Shown here in pieces: positions 25,093-31,762 of a DNA stretch of 35,609 nucleotides. The stretch spans positions 1-35,609 of the forward strand of contig JZEL01000016.1 of the NCBI GenBank assembly GCA_001567365.1, read 5' to 3'. The notes below the pieces were generated by a model, which worked only from the letters and a program-made list of their open reading frames with translations, ran no database searches and was not told the origin of the DNA. Numbering within the stretch: the first letter of the stretch is position 1; every line of letters starts with the position of its first letter. The position numbers and the translations under genes are program-made. This stretch comes from Parcubacteria bacterium OLB19 (lineage in GTDB: Bacteria > Patescibacteriota > Minisyncoccia > Phycocordibacterales > UBA918).

Positions 25093-25662
25093 TCACTTAT
25101 TCGTTCCACTCCTGCGGAAACGATGAGACAGATTGTTTATAGTTCGCTTGCTAAATTTCTCTCGATACAAATTTTCTGTATGTTTATTATTCAAGCAAAA
25201 AATGACATGATTCAGAACTGTTGGTTTGAATTTTTTTAAAGCCCCACTAATGTAATTAAAAGTCTGATCAATAGGTATTTTGTTTATTCCGATTCCGATA
25301 GCAGGGAAAGCGATGGTTGTACATTGTTGTTCATCTGCAACAATTAGAGCATTAATATAACACTCTTCAAGTAATTCAACTGGATCAATGAAATATTTTG
25401 GAGGAACTACATGAATAATCATCTTACAGTTTAAGTTGTGAGAATCTGTTGCAACCGCACTACCGCAAGGTACAGAGCCATTAAATTCAACTTGGCAAAT
25501 TTTTCGTGTGGTCATCTCAAGCATTTCTTTACCTGCTTTTCTATAAATAGTGCCACATAGTCCACTACCAGAAAGTAGCCACTTATTATTAGGATTAACT
25601 ATAGCATCTACAAAGAGTTCAGTGATGTCTCCATGCATTATTTCAATGGTTACGCTGGTCAT
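25093..25662 (-). CDS. Macro-domain (ADP-ribose-binding) protein
   Basis: 189 residues, essentially one macro domain. GDITELFVDAIVNPNN (about residues 10-25) carries the Asp and Asn of the adenine/ribose site, SGSGLCGTIYRKAG the glycine loop, and TIAFPAIGIGINKIP the second phosphate loop. Macro domains bind or hydrolyse ADP-ribose, O-acetyl-ADP-ribose or ADP-ribosylated targets, and several act in phage defence or as antitoxins. The last residues (HRFRRSGTNK) are encoded by DNA matching the 3' end of tRNA-Ser, as if the gene end was made by an integration event. A 17-bp palindrome is 2 bp upstream of the ATG. Confidence 0.9.
   Translation of the reverse strand: MTSVTIEIMHGDITELFVDAIVNPNNKWLLSGSGLCGTIYRKAGKEMLEMTTRKICQVEFNGSVPCGSAVATDSHNLNCKMIIHVVPPKYFIDPVELLEECYINALIVADEQQCTTIAFPAIGIGINKIPIDQTFNYISGALKKFKPTVLNHVIFCLNNKHTENLYREKFSKRTINNLSHRFRRSGTNK
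25103..25122 (-). repeat. Distal near-copy of the tRNA-Ser 3' end (candidate att site)
   Basis: 20 bp matching 28090-28109 at 18 positions, including 13 identical in a row (CACTCCTGCGGAA). The DNA between the copies is the macro/HEPN/membrane-gene segment. Confidence 0.5.
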
Positions 25663-25664
25663 AT

Positions 25665-25681
25665 ATGATAAAGTTTATCAT
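25665..25681. promoter_or_regulatory. Palindrome over the macro-gene promoter
   Basis: ATGATAAAGTTTATCAT, perfect 8-1-8 inverted repeat ending 2 bp from the start codon and including a TATCAT -10-like hexamer on the minus strand. Operator-like. Confidence 0.5.
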
Positions 25682-25745
25682 TTAGTTTTAAACGAGACCA
25701 AGGTAGTGTGTCAGAGATTAGTATAGTTTGTCGTTGCTATTATGA

Positions 25746-25910
25746 TTTACAGTATGGACAATTATAACCACAGAAGATTTTACAAAAATTGAAAATGCTG
25801 AGAATGTTAAAACTTCCTTATTTGTAGTCCTTTCAGACTTATTCAAACATCTCCCGAATCCTGAAAAATACGCAAGTTTGATTGAGTACCAACAAGATTT
25901 GTCTAATTAG
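25746..25910 (+). pseudogene. Truncated reading frame, 54 codons, no start
   Basis: Open from 25746 with coding-like composition: TTEDFTKIENAENVKTSLFV, then SDLFKHLPNPEKYASLIEY and the end QQDLSN. It looks like the C-terminal part of a small helical protein. There is no start codon in frame (TGA just upstream); an ATG in another frame at 25754 suggests a frameshifted or truncated gene. It ends 8 bp into the convergent HEPN-like gene. Family not recognised. Confidence 0.35.
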
Positions 25911-26448
25911 ATTTTAATATAGTCTCTACAACCTGTTTCGCCTGAAATAAAATTTTGTCGTACGAAACAGTTTTGTCGTAATTTGAGACCTCACAAAAAA
26001 CCTCTTTCAAATCTTCGGTAATCGCCATATACTCGTTTAATGTTGTTTTATCTGCGAGATAAGCACGAACAAAATCTGCGTGTGCAAAATTACTGTCGTT
26101 ATGTGCGATTACTTTATTTCTGAGAGAAATTGGAAATACTAAATTCATCTGTTTAGTCAGGTCTATAATTTTCTTATTTATAACCAGACCAGAACCTCTC
26201 ATGAACTCTAAGTCTTTCTGTGCAATGTAATTTGCAATAGTTATCTCATTGCGTTTTTTGGATAAAAGAAGATTATGCAAACTCATAACACCTTTAGAGA
26301 AGGTGAGATTATAAAAGAATGGTAAAAAATCATCCCCTCTACCAGCAGGGGTAGGGGACGATTTACATATTAGAAAACAAGTTTCAGCAACTAGGATTTG
26401 GTTTATTATTTCATTTTCTATGTCCGAAATACTCCTTTTCATATACAT
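25903..26448 (-). CDS. HEPN-like protein (AbiU2-like)
   Basis: About 181 residues from ATG 26448 (MYMKRSISDIENEIINQ). All-helical and soluble, with FPISLRNKVIAHNDSNF near residue 125: the R-x5-H pattern (RNKVIAH) resembles the catalytic Rx4-6H motif of HEPN ribonucleases, and the layout recalls AbiU2-type proteins. The start codon overlaps the upstream gene region tightly (TAG-G-ATG), so it is translationally coupled to the membrane protein ending at 26450. Such coupling of a HEPN protein with membrane proteins would fit an abortive-infection or stress module, but this is inference; no catalytic proof is possible from sequence. Confidence 0.5.
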   Translation of the reverse strand: MYMKRSISDIENEIINQILVAETCFLICKSSPTPAGRGDDFLPFFYNLTFSKGVMSLHNLLLSKKRNEITIANYIAQKDLEFMRGSGLVINKKIIDLTKQMNLVFPISLRNKVIAHNDSNFAHADFVRAYLADKTTLNEYMAITEDLKEVFCEVSNYDKTVSYDKILFQAKQVVETILKSN

Positions 26449-26449
26449 C

Positions 26450-27148
26450 CTACGAACCCAGCATAATCCATATACAGCCTCCCACAAGTAGATAAATAAT
26501 TGAATAGTAAACACTCTTTGCTTTTGTGTCTTTATTTTGGACACCCGATTCTAAAAGCTTAGTGCCATGAATTATATACAAAGCTAGCCAAATTAGAACA
26601 TGATATAGAACAACACCTGCTGCAAACACAGTTGACATGGCTACGAAGGTATAGAAAAAGTAGTCAATTTTTTCGAATACACCGTCATTAAATGCTGTTA
26701 CTGCAAACACGCCAATCGTTAACAAAATAGTTAATTTATAAATTACATCAGCAAACCTCGCCAGTCGGCTTTTTTGGATTAAATCTGACCACACCTTTTC
26801 ATAAACGTTTATCTTCTGACTGAGAGTCAACATATTGTCTTTTGTGGAAGTTACAATCAAGAGCCTATACTTTTTTCGTATATAGTAGGCCGCAAAAAGG
26901 AAAGCTGGCCAAATTCCAGAAATATAACTAAGAAAGAGAAAAGGGTGTCCAAGTACTTCAAATCCAGCGTTAGCAAAATCAATGTAAATTAAAGTTAAAA
27001 AATCAATTTTAAAACCATAATTGATGATCTCAGGTTGTGTTTGAACAGACAACTCTTTAATTAGAGGAGTGGAAACGAAATTAAGAAAAGTAACAATACC
27101 AAGAAAAAATAGTACGATGTAATATATTTGTACTTTTTTGTTTATCAT
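26450..27148 (-). CDS. Hypothetical polytopic membrane protein
   Basis: 232 residues with about five hydrophobic helices: residues 8-24, about 50-92 (probably two), about 135-160, 165-195 and 212-230, and a basic cytoplasmic loop at about 90-130 (IRKKYRLLIVTSTKDNMLTL). No family recognised. It is the third gene of a minus-strand set (27598 to 25903) with short or overlapping junctions and is directly coupled to the HEPN-like gene. Base composition is very AT-rich. Confidence 0.6.
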   Translation of the reverse strand: MINKKVQIYYIVLFFLGIVTFLNFVSTPLIKELSVQTQPEIINYGFKIDFLTLIYIDFANAGFEVLGHPFLFLSYISGIWPAFLFAAYYIRKKYRLLIVTSTKDNMLTLSQKINVYEKVWSDLIQKSRLARFADVIYKLTILLTIGVFAVTAFNDGVFEKIDYFFYTFVAMSTVFAAGVVLYHVLIWLALYIIHGTKLLESGVQNKDTKAKSVYYSIIYLLVGGCIWIMLGS

Positions 27149-27177
27149 AATTTGATTTTATTTATCCTAGTAAATAA

Positions 27178-27474
27178 TTAGTTTAGGTAATTCAAAACGT
27201 ACCAAAGCAAAGGAAATGTCGCTAATGTGACTAAAAGTGTTAAAGAATAAATAGCTGGCATTTTTTTGATGTTCTCTTTTCCGTATTTTATTTCCCAAAT
27301 TAGGTCAGGGTATCGTGCCAACATAATTAAAAGTGCTACAGCTACAACCCCTATATTCCAAAAATAATACAGGAGTGCAATATAAATTATAATTAAGACT
27401 AATGATAAAAAATTTGTTTTTCTTTCTAATTTAGAATCATAAAATCCGCTGACAATTTTTTTTGAACGTGTCAT
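27178..27474 (-). CDS. Small hypothetical membrane protein
   Basis: 98 residues. A basic N-terminus (MTRSKKIVSGFYDSKLERK) is followed by two or three transmembrane segments (about 21-38, 40-55 and 74-96). No family recognised. Its start lies inside the preceding 53-residue gene, implying coupling, with GGAAGG just upstream. Confidence 0.55.
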   Translation of the reverse strand: MTRSKKIVSGFYDSKLERKTNFLSLVLIIIYIALLYYFWNIGVVAVALLIMLARYPDLIWEIKYGKENIKKMPAIYSLTLLVTLATFPLLWYVLNYLN

Positions 27475-27598
27475 CTCCTTCCGAGATTTGTTTTTCTACA
27501 TCACTGACTAAAACCAAGCCTCTGACTAACATTCCAATCAAATTAATACTTATATATAAAAGCATAAGCCAACCAACAAACGTAAATAATAAATCCAT
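27437..27598 (-). CDS. Very small membrane protein, 53 residues
   Basis: Reads MDLLFTFVGWLMLLYISINL and so on: one hydrophobic helix (about residues 3-31) then a charged tail (DVEKQISEGDDTFKKNCQ). Its 3' end overlaps the start of the next gene by 38 bp in another frame, a typical coupled arrangement. No family recognised. It is probably the first intact gene of this four-gene set. Confidence 0.5.
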   Translation of the reverse strand: MDLLFTFVGWLMLLYISINLIGMLVRGLVLVSDVEKQISEGDDTFKKNCQRIL

Positions 27599-27600
27599 AA

Positions 27601-27720
27601 TCAAAAGTTAGAAATAAAGTAGTTAATATACCTCTTATACAGCTTGGTAAAATCTCTCAACTCAATAGCTTCAATTTTTTGTTCATTCCGCTCTATTTTT
27701 TGAAATATGCGATGTGGCTT
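27601..27720 (-). pseudogene. Gene remnant ending just before the 53-residue gene
   Basis: A 39-codon open stretch with coding-like sequence (RIFQKIERNEQKIEAIELRD, FTKLYKRYINYF) and stop TGA 2 bp before the next ATG. No start codon in frame; likely the C-terminal end of a truncated or frame-broken protein. Confidence 0.35.
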
Positions 27721-27787
27721 TTAGTTTCTTACTTCTTATTTGTCTCTACTTATGTAAAACCGCACTTTAAACGAGCTGTACGGAGTT

Positions 27788-27810
27788 CGGAGAGTAATTC
27801 TCCGCTTTTT
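27788..27810 (+). terminator. Terminator-like hairpin in a gene-poor stretch
   Basis: CGGAGA/TCTCCG with a five-base loop followed by C and T5 on the plus strand. No plus-strand gene is evident before it; the surrounding 27721-28090 holds no gene I can support. Confidence 0.5.
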
Positions 27811-28089
27811 CGTGAATACATTTCGCCATAGATATAGTAGCAAAATATAATACATTGTAGAATATACCAGTATAGGATATTACAAATAGTACGACAAACC
27901 AAACCTTTTTCTCTTTTAAAACGGGAAGGTGTTGGATAAGAATGAGAAAATTGGAAGATTTTTTGGTTTTGAAAACAAACGTCAGCTTGTTTTATGATGT
28001 GTTTGCCAGCATTATTACACGAGAGTAGTTTAAGGTTACTAAGTGCGTCATGTGTCCATTATACGTGCTTTCTCTCTTCCAAATCACAA

Positions 28090-28109
28090 GTTTCACTCCT
28101 GCGGAAGCG
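28090..28109 (-). repeat. tRNA-Ser-proximal repeat (candidate att site)
   Basis: Acceptor 3' strand of tRNA-Ser plus its flank; partner of the copy at 25103-25122. Confidence 0.5.
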
Positions 28110-28186
28110 GAGGGGTTCGACCTCGAACGAGTTTCCTCGTTGCCGGTTTTCGAGACCGGTACCTTCAACCAGCTCAGCCACGCTCC
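28102..28186 (-). tRNA. tRNA-Ser(CGA), three bases short of a normal fold
   Basis: The D-arm, anticodon arm (CCGGT-CTCGAAA-ACCGG, anticodon CGA), long variable arm AACGAG-GAAA-CTCGTT and discriminator G all identify tRNA-Ser. The acceptor 5' strand is GGAGCG where CGCTTCC on the 3' side requires GGAAGCG, and the T-arm reads GAGG-TCGAAC where CCCTC requires GAGGG-TTCGAAC. So three single-base contractions in runs of two or three (AA, GGG, TT) would have to be restored. Either these are read errors or the gene is decayed. Confidence 0.8.
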
Positions 28187-28216
28187 ATAAAGCAATGCTA
28201 TACTAGCACAACGATA

Positions 28217-28768
28217 ATGAGTCGTCAGTGCATGTTGATTAAAAATAAGAAATTTTTTAGCTTCATTTCCTTGGTCATTTTAACTTTAGGATATTTGTCT
28301 GTGTCTATTCTTGAGAATCCAGAAGAGGCTATGGTTGAGCTTAAGAATATTGTGGATGTAGAATTGCCTGCTAATGAAGTAGAAGATACGTCTTTGGTCG
28401 CTACAGAAACTTTTTTGGTAACAAAAGTAATCGATGGGGACACTATTGTTGTTGATATGGATGGAAAAGAAAAGCGGGTACGATATATTGGTATAGATAC
28501 GCCCGAGACCGGAAAATCATCTAGACCGGCTGAATGTTATGGAAAGGAAGCAACTGATCGTAATAGGGAATTAGTAGAAGGTAAAAGAGTGAGGTTGGAA
28601 AAAGATGTAAGTGAAACTGATAAGTATGGACGCTTGTTGCGTTACGTATATGTCGAGGATGAATTTATAAATAAGAAGTTGATAGAGGACGGTTTTGCTG
28701 ATGTAGCCACTTATCCGCCGGATGTGAAATATGCCGAGGTTTTCAAAACGGCCAAAAAGATTATCTAA
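28217..28768 (+). CDS. Secreted/membrane-anchored thermonuclease-like (SNase) protein
   Basis: About 183 residues from ATG 28217 (28232 is an alternative start). The N-terminal hydrophobic segment (FFSFISLVILTLGYLSVSI) acts as signal or anchor; a Ca2+-dependent staphylococcal nuclease domain follows from about residue 65: VIDGDTIVVDMDGKEKRVRYIGIDTPE with the metal-binding Asp and catalytic Arg, then KDVSETDKYGRLLRYVYVED containing the second Glu/Arg cluster. Such nucleases degrade external DNA or RNA and would suit a host-dependent CPR cell scavenging nucleotides. It is divergent from tRNA-Ser, 30 bp away. Confidence 0.9.
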   Translation: MSRQCMLIKNKKFFSFISLVILTLGYLSVSILENPEEAMVELKNIVDVELPANEVEDTSLVATETFLVTKVIDGDTIVVDMDGKEKRVRYIGIDTPETGKSSRPAECYGKEATDRNRELVEGKRVRLEKDVSETDKYGRLLRYVYVEDEFINKKLIEDGFADVATYPPDVKYAEVFKTAKKII

Positions 28769-28898
28769 AGAGGAGAGTAGAGGACTGTGGGGTGGGTGTT
28801 TTGATGGTTGAATTTAATTCACAGTGTTTCTTTCAAAATTTCCCAAAATAGTATATTCTAGAAAAGGAACCAATGAAGCTCCTTTTAGATGTTAATTC

Positions 28899-28929
28899 GT
28901 CCCGCTAGAAGTTTTAGCGGGACATTTTT
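28899..28929. terminator. Terminator between nuclease and PLD genes
   Basis: GTCCCGCTA paired with TAGCGGGAC, 7-nt loop, then ATTTTT on the plus strand. A second weaker hairpin (AAAAGGA/TCCTTTT, 28862-28886) precedes it. Confidence 0.75.
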
Positions 28930-30385
28930 AATAACTACTTAGGCCAGTGAATTCTGTTATTAAGTATAGAATCTTTCTGCTCAAACTATCATCTTGATAG
29001 GTTTTATACTCTGTGGTGTATGTTCTTTCATATTTATTTCCCCAAAGTTCGTTAAAGAAATTTTGTGCATCACTGATAGCGGTAGTAGAAGCTGTCCCCG
29101 AAACGAAAACATCAGTTTCCAAATTGAAATTTTCTAAGTTGCGTCTTGTGAAATTTGCTGATCCTTGAATTAAGGAGTGATTATCACTTTGTTTGATAAT
29201 CATAAGTTTGTTGTGACATTGTTCACCGTGGGTGTCACACCAACGAATTTCGGTATTACCCTTAGTGTTATTTATTAACTCACTGGCTACTTGTCTATTA
29301 GGTATGCCGTTTTTTTCTCTACCAAAAGCGTCTTTGTTGGGGTCAAAGATTAGCTTGATTTTTACACCTCTTTCATCGGCTTTTTTTAAGGCCTTAACAA
29401 TGTCACGGTCGGAAATGTAAAACATAGTCATGCTTAGGGTATCATTTTCCTGTAAAGAGTTTATCATTTCCAACACTTTTATTTTAATGGCTTTTTCGGT
29501 CAAAAGTTGAACTTTAGTATTGATTATTTCATCTTTATTGTCGTCTTTTATTAAATTTAATTTTGGTTCAATAAAGGTTGAGTCAGAAAAATGGGCTACT
29601 GTAGATTCGCTTTTTAGTACATCTTGCCATAGATGTTTATTGATCCTAATAGCGGTGTTGCTGTGTGCGCTGGAGCCGTCGTGTGGGTTGGCTGATGTGA
29701 TAAGTACGGCCAGACCAGTTTTCTCTCCTTCAGAATAATCGGTTAGTATAAGCTTTCGATGGTTAGCCTTAAAATTAAGAGAATTTAGGTAAGAAACAAG
29801 ACTGATGTTTGGTTGATTTGCATCGAAGAGATTGGGAAGATGTTCACTTTTGTTTTCAGGTAGCCATTGGAAGATAGTGCGCCAGAGTCCGCTATATAAA
29901 GGATTGCTGTCACGAAGAGCGGTTAGGTCGGTAAGAATAACCGGAATATTATTTTCGCTTAGGTTTTTAAAATGTTGTGATTCATAACCCCCGTAAATAT
30001 TATTGATAGGGTCAGAAATAACTTGAATAATTATTTCTGGCTGTTGTTTTTTCTTGTCCATCAGTGCTTGGGTTAATTCGTTGGCGAGTTGGCGATGTGA
30101 AGTTGTAGCAGTACCTAAAAAGCTATTATATAGAAACATATCAATTAGAATATAGTGATTAGCTCCTTTAATCATTGCAAGAACCTCATCAAAAATCTGT
30201 TGTTCGGAAATTCTTTCACCGTTTTTATTTAAATAGGTTCTGTCAGCCAAAAACTGCACATCTTTGTCGTTTACTTCATAGACGGTACTGGTTTGATTTA
30301 ACCCTTCCGGAATAGCTTTTATAAGACCATACAAACTAATAACAAGACAAAGGAGAATCAGCCAAGATATAACTTTTTTAAACAT
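28928..30385 (-). CDS. Phospholipase D-family protein (cardiolipin synthase-like)
   Basis: 485 residues with an N-terminal transmembrane anchor (VISWLILLCLVISLYGLI, about 5-22) and two PLD catalytic repeats. The first HxK is in ANHRKLILTD (H209, K211), followed by SANPHDGSSAHSN; the second is QCHNKLMIIKQ (H391, K393), followed by GSANFTRRNLENFN. Two HxK motifs mark the PLD superfamily (cardiolipin synthases, phospholipases, some nucleases). No close match to a named enzyme can be assigned by eye. The start codon follows a TAGAAT hexamer by 6 nt. The frame is intact. Confidence 0.85.
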   Translation of the reverse strand: MFKKVISWLILLCLVISLYGLIKAIPEGLNQTSTVYEVNDKDVQFLADRTYLNKNGERISEQQIFDEVLAMIKGANHYILIDMFLYNSFLGTATTSHRQLANELTQALMDKKKQQPEIIIQVISDPINNIYGGYESQHFKNLSENNIPVILTDLTALRDSNPLYSGLWRTIFQWLPENKSEHLPNLFDANQPNISLVSYLNSLNFKANHRKLILTDYSEGEKTGLAVLITSANPHDGSSAHSNTAIRINKHLWQDVLKSESTVAHFSDSTFIEPKLNLIKDDNKDEIINTKVQLLTEKAIKIKVLEMINSLQENDTLSMTMFYISDRDIVKALKKADERGVKIKLIFDPNKDAFGREKNGIPNRQVASELINNTKGNTEIRWCDTHGEQCHNKLMIIKQSDNHSLIQGSANFTRRNLENFNLETDVFVSGTASTTAISDAQNFFNELWGNKYERTYTTEYKTYQDDSLSRKILYLITEFTGLSSY

Positions 30386-30391
30386 ACTCTT

Positions 30392-30397
30392 ATTCTA
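30392..30397 (-). promoter_or_regulatory. -10 box of the PLD gene
   Basis: TAGAAT on the minus strand ending 6 nt before the ATG at 30385; leaderless-type spacing. Confidence 0.45.
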
Positions 30398-30440
30398 CTA
30401 CAGGGTAAGATGTGAGGTTGTCACAACACCCAGTTTTTGG

Positions 30441-30449
30441 TGCTATAAT
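30441..30449 (+). promoter_or_regulatory. Extended -10 promoter of the LRR gene
   Basis: TGCTATAAT ending 6 nt before the ATG at 30456, divergent from the PLD promoter. Confidence 0.6.
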
Positions 30450-30455
30450 GGCTCC

Positions 30456-31031
30456 ATGATACAGATAATAATTGTTTGTGCTTTATTAGCTTTGGCAGTG
30501 GGTTTTTTCTATACTTCATCACAAAAAGATGGAGGTGGCAATGTTAATCTTGATCAAGGTAATGAAGCTATAGAACAAGCTAAAAACCTAAATTTAGACC
30601 GAGAGGTAGATGTAGAAAATTTGACTATTAAGGAAAAGAAGGCGGAGGAGACTAAATTAGTGGTGTTAGATTTGAGTGGGCAAGGTCTGACTAAGGTTCC
30701 TGACTACGTATTTAACAAGACAAATACTGAAGAATTAAACTTATCTAATAATAAATTGAGTGGAGCCTTGCAAGCTGAGGTGCGACATCTGACAAATTTG
30801 CGGGTTCTTAATCTCAGTAATAATAAATTTACTGGTGTACCGGCCGAGGTAGGGCAATTGAAAAAGTTGGAAGTATTAGATTTATCTAACAACAATCTAA
30901 CTGGTTTACCTTACGAGCTCGGTAATCTATCAAACCTAAAAGTGTTAAATTTACGTGGTAATAACTACGCTAAAGCTGATCTTGAGATCATAAAAAAGAC
31001 TCTAACGAATACCGATATACAAGTCGATTAA
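30456..31031 (+). CDS. Membrane-anchored leucine-rich repeat protein
   Basis: 191 residues. Signal anchor at the N-terminus (IQIIIVCALLALAVGFFY), a charged spacer, then about five LRRs from about residue 70 with the pattern LxxLxLSxNxLxxLP: LVVLDLSGQGLTKVP, LRVLNLSNNKFTGVP, LEVLDLSNNNLTGLP, LKVLNLRGNN. LRRs form a curved protein-binding surface; outside the membrane of a CPR cell, host or neighbour contact is a reasonable guess. It ends 3 bp from the convergent cohesin-dockerin gene with no terminator between. Confidence 0.8.
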   Translation: MIQIIIVCALLALAVGFFYTSSQKDGGGNVNLDQGNEAIEQAKNLNLDREVDVENLTIKEKKAEETKLVVLDLSGQGLTKVPDYVFNKTNTEELNLSNNKLSGALQAEVRHLTNLRVLNLSNNKFTGVPAEVGQLKKLEVLDLSNNNLTGLPYELGNLSNLKVLNLRGNNYAKADLEIIKKTLTNTDIQVD

Positions 31032-31034
31032 AAG

Positions 31035-31705
31035 TTAATTTCCTAATAGACGACTGAAGAATAAGCTGATGTCGGTAAGGTTGAATTTACCATCACCATT
31101 TAAGTCTGTTCCGTATTTTGTGGACGGACTTTCTGTTTCTTCTGTGTTGTGACCGCTGATGAGTTCTGGATTACGGATTTTGTAATCAGTACTAACAATT
31201 CTGGCATTAGCATTGGTACCACTACCATCGTGTTTTAAGACTGAAGAGTTGAGAATTTCAATTACACCCTCGCCACTTTCCTTAGCTTTTAGAGTAAGAG
31301 TGAGGATTCCTTCTTGTCCAGTAAAGCCATTTGGTCTGGTAATACCACCGGCAAAGACAATTGCTCCTTTTTCGCTCTTATAATTTGGCTCATGCACCCA
31401 AAGGTTTAGGACTGAATTATTGTAATCAATATTTATAATTTCAATTAAATTAGGGTCAATTTTTATTTCTGCCTGCACAGCATTGACAGGTGTCGATGAT
31501 TCTAAAAGTAGTTGAGTAGTGAAAGTGTCACCTTTGGTGAGAGAAAGGGTGGTTGGTTCTAATATAAGTCTGACATCTTCTTTGTCGTTTAAAGCTAGAC
31601 CAAAAATACTAGCTAAAGCCAAAAAAAAGACTGGCAACCAAAGCAACACCAGACATTGAGGTAAAACCTCGACGTCGACTTTTTTTCTGAATCAGGATCG
31701 GTCAT
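31035..31705 (-). CDS. Membrane-anchored cohesin-dockerin protein, one frameshift near the start
   Basis: A cohesin-type beta sandwich (LEPTTLSLTKGDTFTTQLLL, VNAVQAEIKIDPNLIEI, LTLTLKAKESGEGVIEI) is followed by a single type I dockerin-like repeat with the Ca2+ loop DLNGDGKFNLTDISLFFSRL at the very C-terminus. The visible open frame begins with a GTG/hydrophobic segment at about 31649; upstream bases read MTDPDSEKK, and restoring one base in the T7 run 31680-31686 joins them as EKKVDVEVLPQCLVLLWLPV, giving about 223 residues with a cytoplasmic N-terminus and one helix. Having both halves of a cohesin-dockerin pair in one protein suggests self-association or docking of partners. Confidence 0.7.
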
Positions 31706-31745
31706 TAGTAAAATTATACACTAATTTTAAGCTGGTAAGGTATTT

Positions 31746-31754
31746 TGTTATAGT
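31746..31754 (+). promoter_or_regulatory. Extended -10 promoter of the FAD monooxygenase gene
   Basis: TGTTATAGT ending 8 nt before the ATG at 31763. Confidence 0.55.
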
Positions 31755-31762
31755 ATTCAAAA

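Noticed and set aside
25093-28186. Complete prophage or integrative element at tRNA-Ser
   Set aside because: No integrase, structural or replication genes are present; only a small cargo-like segment is supported.
28043-28216. Upstream extension of the nuclease reading frame
   Set aside because: This part is antisense to tRNA-Ser; the ATG at 28217 followed directly by a signal anchor is the better start.
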